9,581 nucleotides of DNA from contig CAIWSO010000237.1 in the NCBI GenBank assembly GCA_903915315.1, forward strand, positions 1 through 9,581. Direction: 5' to 3'. Below are positions 7,408 to 9,581 of the stretch, in pieces. This DNA is from an uncultured Spartobacteria bacterium (GTDB lineage Bacteria > Verrucomicrobiota > Verrucomicrobiia > Chthoniobacterales > Terrimicrobiaceae). The notes under the pieces were generated by a model, which ran no database searches, was not told the origin of the DNA, and saw only the letters and a program-made list of their open reading frames with translations. Positions within the stretch are counted from its first letter, which is position 1, and every line of letters starts with the position of its first letter. The position numbers were made by a program, and so were the translations under genes.

Positions 7408-8264
7408 GAGAGTTGAATCGAATTCCAAGTGGTTCGAAGAAACTCAAGCCCGGCGCGGGAGACCTCCTCGGAGGTTTTGTAGCGCTGAATCCAGATCGAT
7501 GCGGCCCGAGCGATCGTGGTGTTGTCCACCGGGAAGGTCTCTATCGCCATATCGCCGGTGTAGTTGATGTCTCGGAGGGCCTCAAACACTCCGACCCAGT
7601 CGACCTGGTCACGACCGGGAACGCCACGGTGGTTAGCGCTGGCATGGACATGGCCGACGAGTGTCCCGGCCTCACGCACGGCGGCGGGCGAGTGGGATTC
7701 CTCAATGTGCATGTGGAAGGTGTCCGCGTGAATTTTCAGCGCGGGGCTGCCGACCGCCTCGATCATGCGGCGGGCTTGCGCGAGGGTATTCATGAAATCC
7801 GTCTCGAAGCGGTTCAGGGGCTCGATAGCGATCGTGACGCCGGCCTGCTCGGCGATGCCTGTGAGCGTCCTTAAATGCCCCGCCACAAGATCAAATTGGC
7901 GTTGGCGTTCTCCCTCGTCGTGCATATTGCAACGCCCAACACTGGAGTAAAACGGCCCGGCGATTGTTTTCGAACCCAGCGCGGCAGCCAACTCGATGAG
8001 CTGCTTGGTGTATTCGATACAGGACTCCTGCTGCGCCGCATTGCCACGCAGGTCGTGTTGCGGAGGGAACATTCCGCACACCGGATTGTTTACCATCCCG
8101 GCATTGGACAACGCCCGCTCCAATCGTGGCACATCCAGACCGGCGGGTTCCAGGACGGCCAATTCGACAAAATCGGCACCCCAGGATTTGAAAGTCTCAA
8201 TCCAAGGAATATCGGAGTTGGAGAAACTGGAGGTGACGAGGAACGAATTCAGCCCAAATCGCAT
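7404..8264 (-). CDS. Ketose 3-epimerase-like sugar isomerase (xylose-isomerase-like TIM barrel), 286 aa
   Basis: This is a single xylose-isomerase-like TIM barrel with no signal peptide, so it is cytoplasmic. It carries the full metal site known from D-tagatose/D-psicose 3-epimerases: E148 in IEPLNRFE, D181 in HADTFHM, H207 in GHVHASANHRG and E242 in AIETFP. The spacings of 33, 26 and 35 residues match the E152, D185, H211 and E246 set that I recall for the Pseudomonas cichorii enzyme. The substrate-side residues E154, H184 and R213 also line up. The likely reaction is C3 epimerisation of a free ketose, or isomerisation of a related keto sugar; the exact sugar is not predictable. It is the first gene of the minus-strand operon, next to the divergent regulator, and its TGA overlaps the GTG of the next gene. 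Hydroxypyruvate-isomerase-like or 3-keto-glycoside lyase-like activity is an alternative, because the same fold serves both. Confidence 0.85.
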   Translation of the reverse strand: MRFGLNSFLVTSSFSNSDIPWIETFKSWGADFVELAVLEPAGLDVPRLERALSNAGMVNNPVCGMFPPQHDLRGNAAQQESCIEYTKQLIELAAALGSKTIAGPFYSSVGRCNMHDEGERQRQFDLVAGHLRTLTGIAEQAGVTIAIEPLNRFETDFMNTLAQARRMIEAVGSPALKIHADTFHMHIEESHSPAAVREAGTLVGHVHASANHRGVPGRDQVDWVGVFEALRDINYTGDMAIETFPVDNTTIARAASIWIQRYKTSEEVSRAGLEFLRTTWNSIQLS

Positions 8265-8317
8265 TGGGCAACTCTACTGTGAAGACCTGATATCCGCTAG
8301 CACCAGCTCCGCATTTT

Positions 8318-8380
8318 TGTGTATCAAATCGGCATTCACTCTTGGATATTTATAGTTTTTTATAATTTATAAGATACACA
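8318..8380. repeat. Inverted repeat TGTGTATC ... GATACACA flanking the AT-rich core
   Basis: TGTGTATC at 8318-8325 is a perfect 8-base inverted copy of GATACACA at 8373-8380, with 47 bases between them. The candidate -10 element TATAAT lies between the arms. Two half-sites facing each other across a divergent promoter would suit an AraC-family dimer, but the pairing could be chance in an AT-rich region. Confidence 0.35.
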
Positions 8381-8406
8381 TTGTAATATAGATTTAATTT
8401 TTATTA

Positions 8407-8430
8407 TGGAGAATAATATTCCTCTCTCCA
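8407..8430. promoter_or_regulatory. Candidate operator: dyad TGGAGA-N12-TCTCCA with nested palindrome
   Basis: TGGAGA (8407-8412) and TCTCCA (8425-8430) are perfect inverted 6-base arms. Partly nested within is the 11-base palindrome GAATAATATTC (8411-8421). The site ends 62 bases before the regulator start and lies downstream of the possible plus-strand promoters, a position suited to autoregulation. It has no T-run, so it does not look like an intrinsic terminator. Confidence 0.35.
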
Positions 8431-8492
8431 AGCGGTAGACTCAAAAATAGCGGGTTGCAAAACAGTAAAACTGGAATTGAATAATCCCGCGA

Positions 8493-9305
8493 TTGAAAGC
8501 CTCTCGAAACCAGTCCAATTTCCTGCGCCTGCAGCGTGATTTCTTTGATCAAATCGCGAACATCGATGCGTTCATGTCGATGCTACGGTCGCTTGGAGGC
8601 GTTTGTTTTTTCATGAAGGACAGAGAGGGCCGTTTCATGGGGGGGAACGATGCCCAATTCTTAAAGCTCGGCGTCGCGTCGGAAAGGGATCTTTTGGGCA
8701 AGACGGATATGGATTTCTTTTTCCCGGAAAACCTCATCCTCCAATACCGGAAGGATGATTTGAAGGTGATGCGGACCGGCAAGCCGGTGCTGAATCGCGT
8801 GGAGCCTGTTGCGAACCCGGATGGGAGTGTCAGTTGGCACAAGACCAGCAAGTATCCCCTGCGCAATGCCCAAGGCGTCAGTATCGGGATCATGGGAATC
8901 ATGCGCGATTTCGATGGCTCGGCCATGCCATGGAACCACCAGCGTCCATTTCTAAAAGTCATGGAATTTATCGATCGGCACTACCATGAGGAAATTCTGG
9001 TGAAGGACCTTGCTGCGGCCACCGGTCTTTCGCTGAGTCAATTCGAGCGCCGGTTCTTGGAGGTCTTCGGTCAATCTCCGTCGCGGTTCCTGGTGAGATA
9101 CAGGCTCACCAAGGCAAGCCATTTACTTGTCAGCTCGGACCATACAATCAGCTCGATTGCAGTGGATTGCGGATTCTGTGATCACAGCCATTTTTCGCGC
9201 TCGTTTTTCGGCATGTTCGGGATCCCGCCAGGACAGTATCGAAATCTCAAAAGAGATGCTTCATCGGCGCAGGCACGGGCTACGACTTCACGATTAGCTC
9301 TGTGA
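8493..9305 (+). CDS. PAS-domain AraC-family transcriptional regulator, 270 aa
   Basis: The start is a TTG at 8493. It is the first possible start after an in-frame stop at 8478, and the first in-frame ATG (codon 28) would remove the helix ahead of the PAS domain. Neither has a clear ribosome binding site, so the start is uncertain. Residues about 28-140 form a PAS domain (VCFFMKDREGRFMGGN, LLGKTDMDFFFPE, SWHKTSKYPLRN, GIMGIMRDFDG). Residues about 153-252 are a two-helix-turn-helix AraC DNA-binding domain (ILVKDLAAATGLSLSQFERR, then ISSIAVDCGFCDHSHFSRSF and PGQYR). The usual AraC cupin sugar-binding domain is replaced by PAS, so the effector may be a small molecule or a redox/aromatic cue. It is divergent from the glycoside operon and probably controls it. 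The last 15 or so residues may come from foreign DNA, because sequence from about 9260 resembles another gene in a different frame. Confidence 0.9.
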   Translation: MKASRNQSNFLRLQRDFFDQIANIDAFMSMLRSLGGVCFFMKDREGRFMGGNDAQFLKLGVASERDLLGKTDMDFFFPENLILQYRKDDLKVMRTGKPVLNRVEPVANPDGSVSWHKTSKYPLRNAQGVSIGIMGIMRDFDGSAMPWNHQRPFLKVMEFIDRHYHEEILVKDLAAATGLSLSQFERRFLEVFGQSPSRFLVRYRLTKASHLLVSSDHTISSIAVDCGFCDHSHFSRSFFGMFGIPPGQYRNLKRDASSAQARATTSRLAL

Positions 9306-9343
9306 GCACCTCCGTGGCTGGCACGGATTACGACCAGATCGCC
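9260..9343 (+). pseudogene. Possible remnant of an autotransporter / beta-strand-repeat surface protein
   Basis: The plus frame two bases on from the regulator frame reads FIGAGTGYDFTISSVSTSVA and then GTDYDQIA with no stop. From recall, a [GA]GTxYDFTIS...AGTDYDQI pattern is typical of passenger repeats in autotransporter-type and PEP-CTERM adhesins of Verrucomicrobiota and Planctomycetota. The match is only about 28 residues, has no start, and overlaps the 3' end of the regulator. The frame then runs into the antisense of the GH78 fragment at about 9340. I read it as a short piece of another gene caught at a rearrangement or assembly junction, not as an expressed gene. Confidence 0.35.
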
Positions 9344-9581
9344 TTGCCGCTGCTCTTGTGGCTGAAGCCATCCTTGCCGAAATACCAGACCAGCACGGCA
9401 ATCGTGTTGTCGCCCTGGCGCAGGTGTTTCGTGAGATCGACGCGGTCGAAGTAGGTGTCCTTCGGAGTCGGACCGCGTTTGAGTTGCCCCTCGAAGACGA
9501 CGGGTTCGCCGTTGATCCAGAGCCAATACTTCGAGTCCACCGCAATGCGTGCCATGGCTTGAGTTGGTGCTTCCGCGAGAT
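9328..9581 (-). pseudogene. Truncated GH78-type alpha-L-rhamnosidase-like fragment (83 residues visible)
   Basis: The minus frame is open from the right edge and ends at a TAA at 9328-9330. It reads LAEAPTQAMARIAVDSKYWL, then WINGEPVVFEGQLKRGPTP, then NTIAVLVWYFGKDGFSHKSSG and KAIWS. This is the N-terminal jelly-roll domain seen in secreted GH78-like proteins. In those proteins it continues after SSGKAG into several hundred more residues with the (alpha/alpha)6 catalytic domain. Here the frame leaves the family at about 9340 and stops four codons later, exactly where the autotransporter-like sequence begins on the other strand. The ATG at 9555 is internal, not the start, because family-like sequence continues upstream of it. 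The catalytic domain is therefore missing and the piece cannot be a working enzyme. It is convergent with the regulator gene. Confidence 0.7.

Larger units (their letters stand above)
8265..8492. promoter_or_regulatory. Divergent intergenic control region, AT-rich core
   Basis: These 228 bases separate the start of the minus-strand operon (8264) from the plus-strand AraC-type regulator (8493). About 8330-8425 is strikingly AT-rich against GC-rich genes on both sides. Both transcripts should start here. Candidate elements, all tentative, are a perfect TATAAT at 8361-8366 on the plus strand (no good -35 at 17 bases), TTGTAA at 8381-8386 with TATTAT at 8402-8407 (plus, short 15-base spacer), and TTACAA/TATAAA on the minus strand (8386-8381 and 8364-8359, spacer 16). 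Two dyad symmetries listed separately are the candidate operators. Confidence 0.6.

Noticed and set aside
9294..9545. Minus-strand frame of 83 codons overlapping the GH78 fragment
   Set aside because: It is Arg/Ser/Thr-rich and a different phase of the GH78 fragment, whose own frame carries clear family sequence.
1..9581. CRISPR arrays, tRNA or rRNA genes, insertion-sequence ends, transposase genes
   Set aside because: I saw no spaced direct repeats, no tRNA- or rRNA-like sequence, and no transposase or integrase motifs on either strand.

Overview
The window is GC-rich except for one AT-rich intergenic stretch. It reads as a glycoside-degradation locus of a Verrucomicrobiota-like bacterium, possibly Planctomycetota or Lentisphaerota. 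This assignment is inferred from gene content: ThuA-like and DUF1080 (3-keto-disaccharide hydrolase family) proteins, a Tat-exported Gfo/Idh/MocA oxidoreductase, GH106- and GH78-type rhamnosidases, a PAS-AraC regulator, and no Shine-Dalgarno sequences.

Layout. Six genes lie head to tail on the minus strand and look like one operon, read from about 8264 down to 1. In order they are: a cytoplasmic ketose 3-epimerase-like TIM barrel (7404-8264); a secreted DUF1080-ThuA fusion (5905-7407, GTG start overlapping the upstream stop as GTGA); a Tat-signal Gfo/Idh/MocA oxidoreductase (4564-5871); a secreted ThuA-like protein (3718-4539); a secreted GH106-like alpha-L-rhamnosidase (148-3606); and the first 48 codons of a secreted GH78-type protein that runs off the left edge (1-144). 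The intergenic distances are -4, 33, 24, 111 and 3 bases. A 228-base AT-rich intergenic region with dyad symmetries (8265-8492) separates the operon from a divergent PAS-AraC regulator (8493-9305, +).

How it may work (inference). The exported rhamnosidases trim a rhamnose-containing glycoside. The Tat-exported oxidoreductase and the DUF1080 protein could form an oxidise-then-cleave (3-keto-glycoside) deglycosylation module. The cytoplasmic epimerase would process the imported ketose. The PAS-AraC protein is the obvious candidate switch. No transporter is visible.

Right edge. Just after the regulator the sequence becomes mosaic. About 80 bases (roughly 9260-9343) encode, in an open plus frame, a peptide resembling autotransporter or beta-strand-repeat adhesins. 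This abuts a GH78 fragment on the minus strand (9328-9581) whose reading frame is cut off at the junction. The left-edge and right-edge GH78 pieces would be nearly consecutive parts of one protein of the same family. That suggests paralogues, a duplication of the locus, or an assembly chimera.
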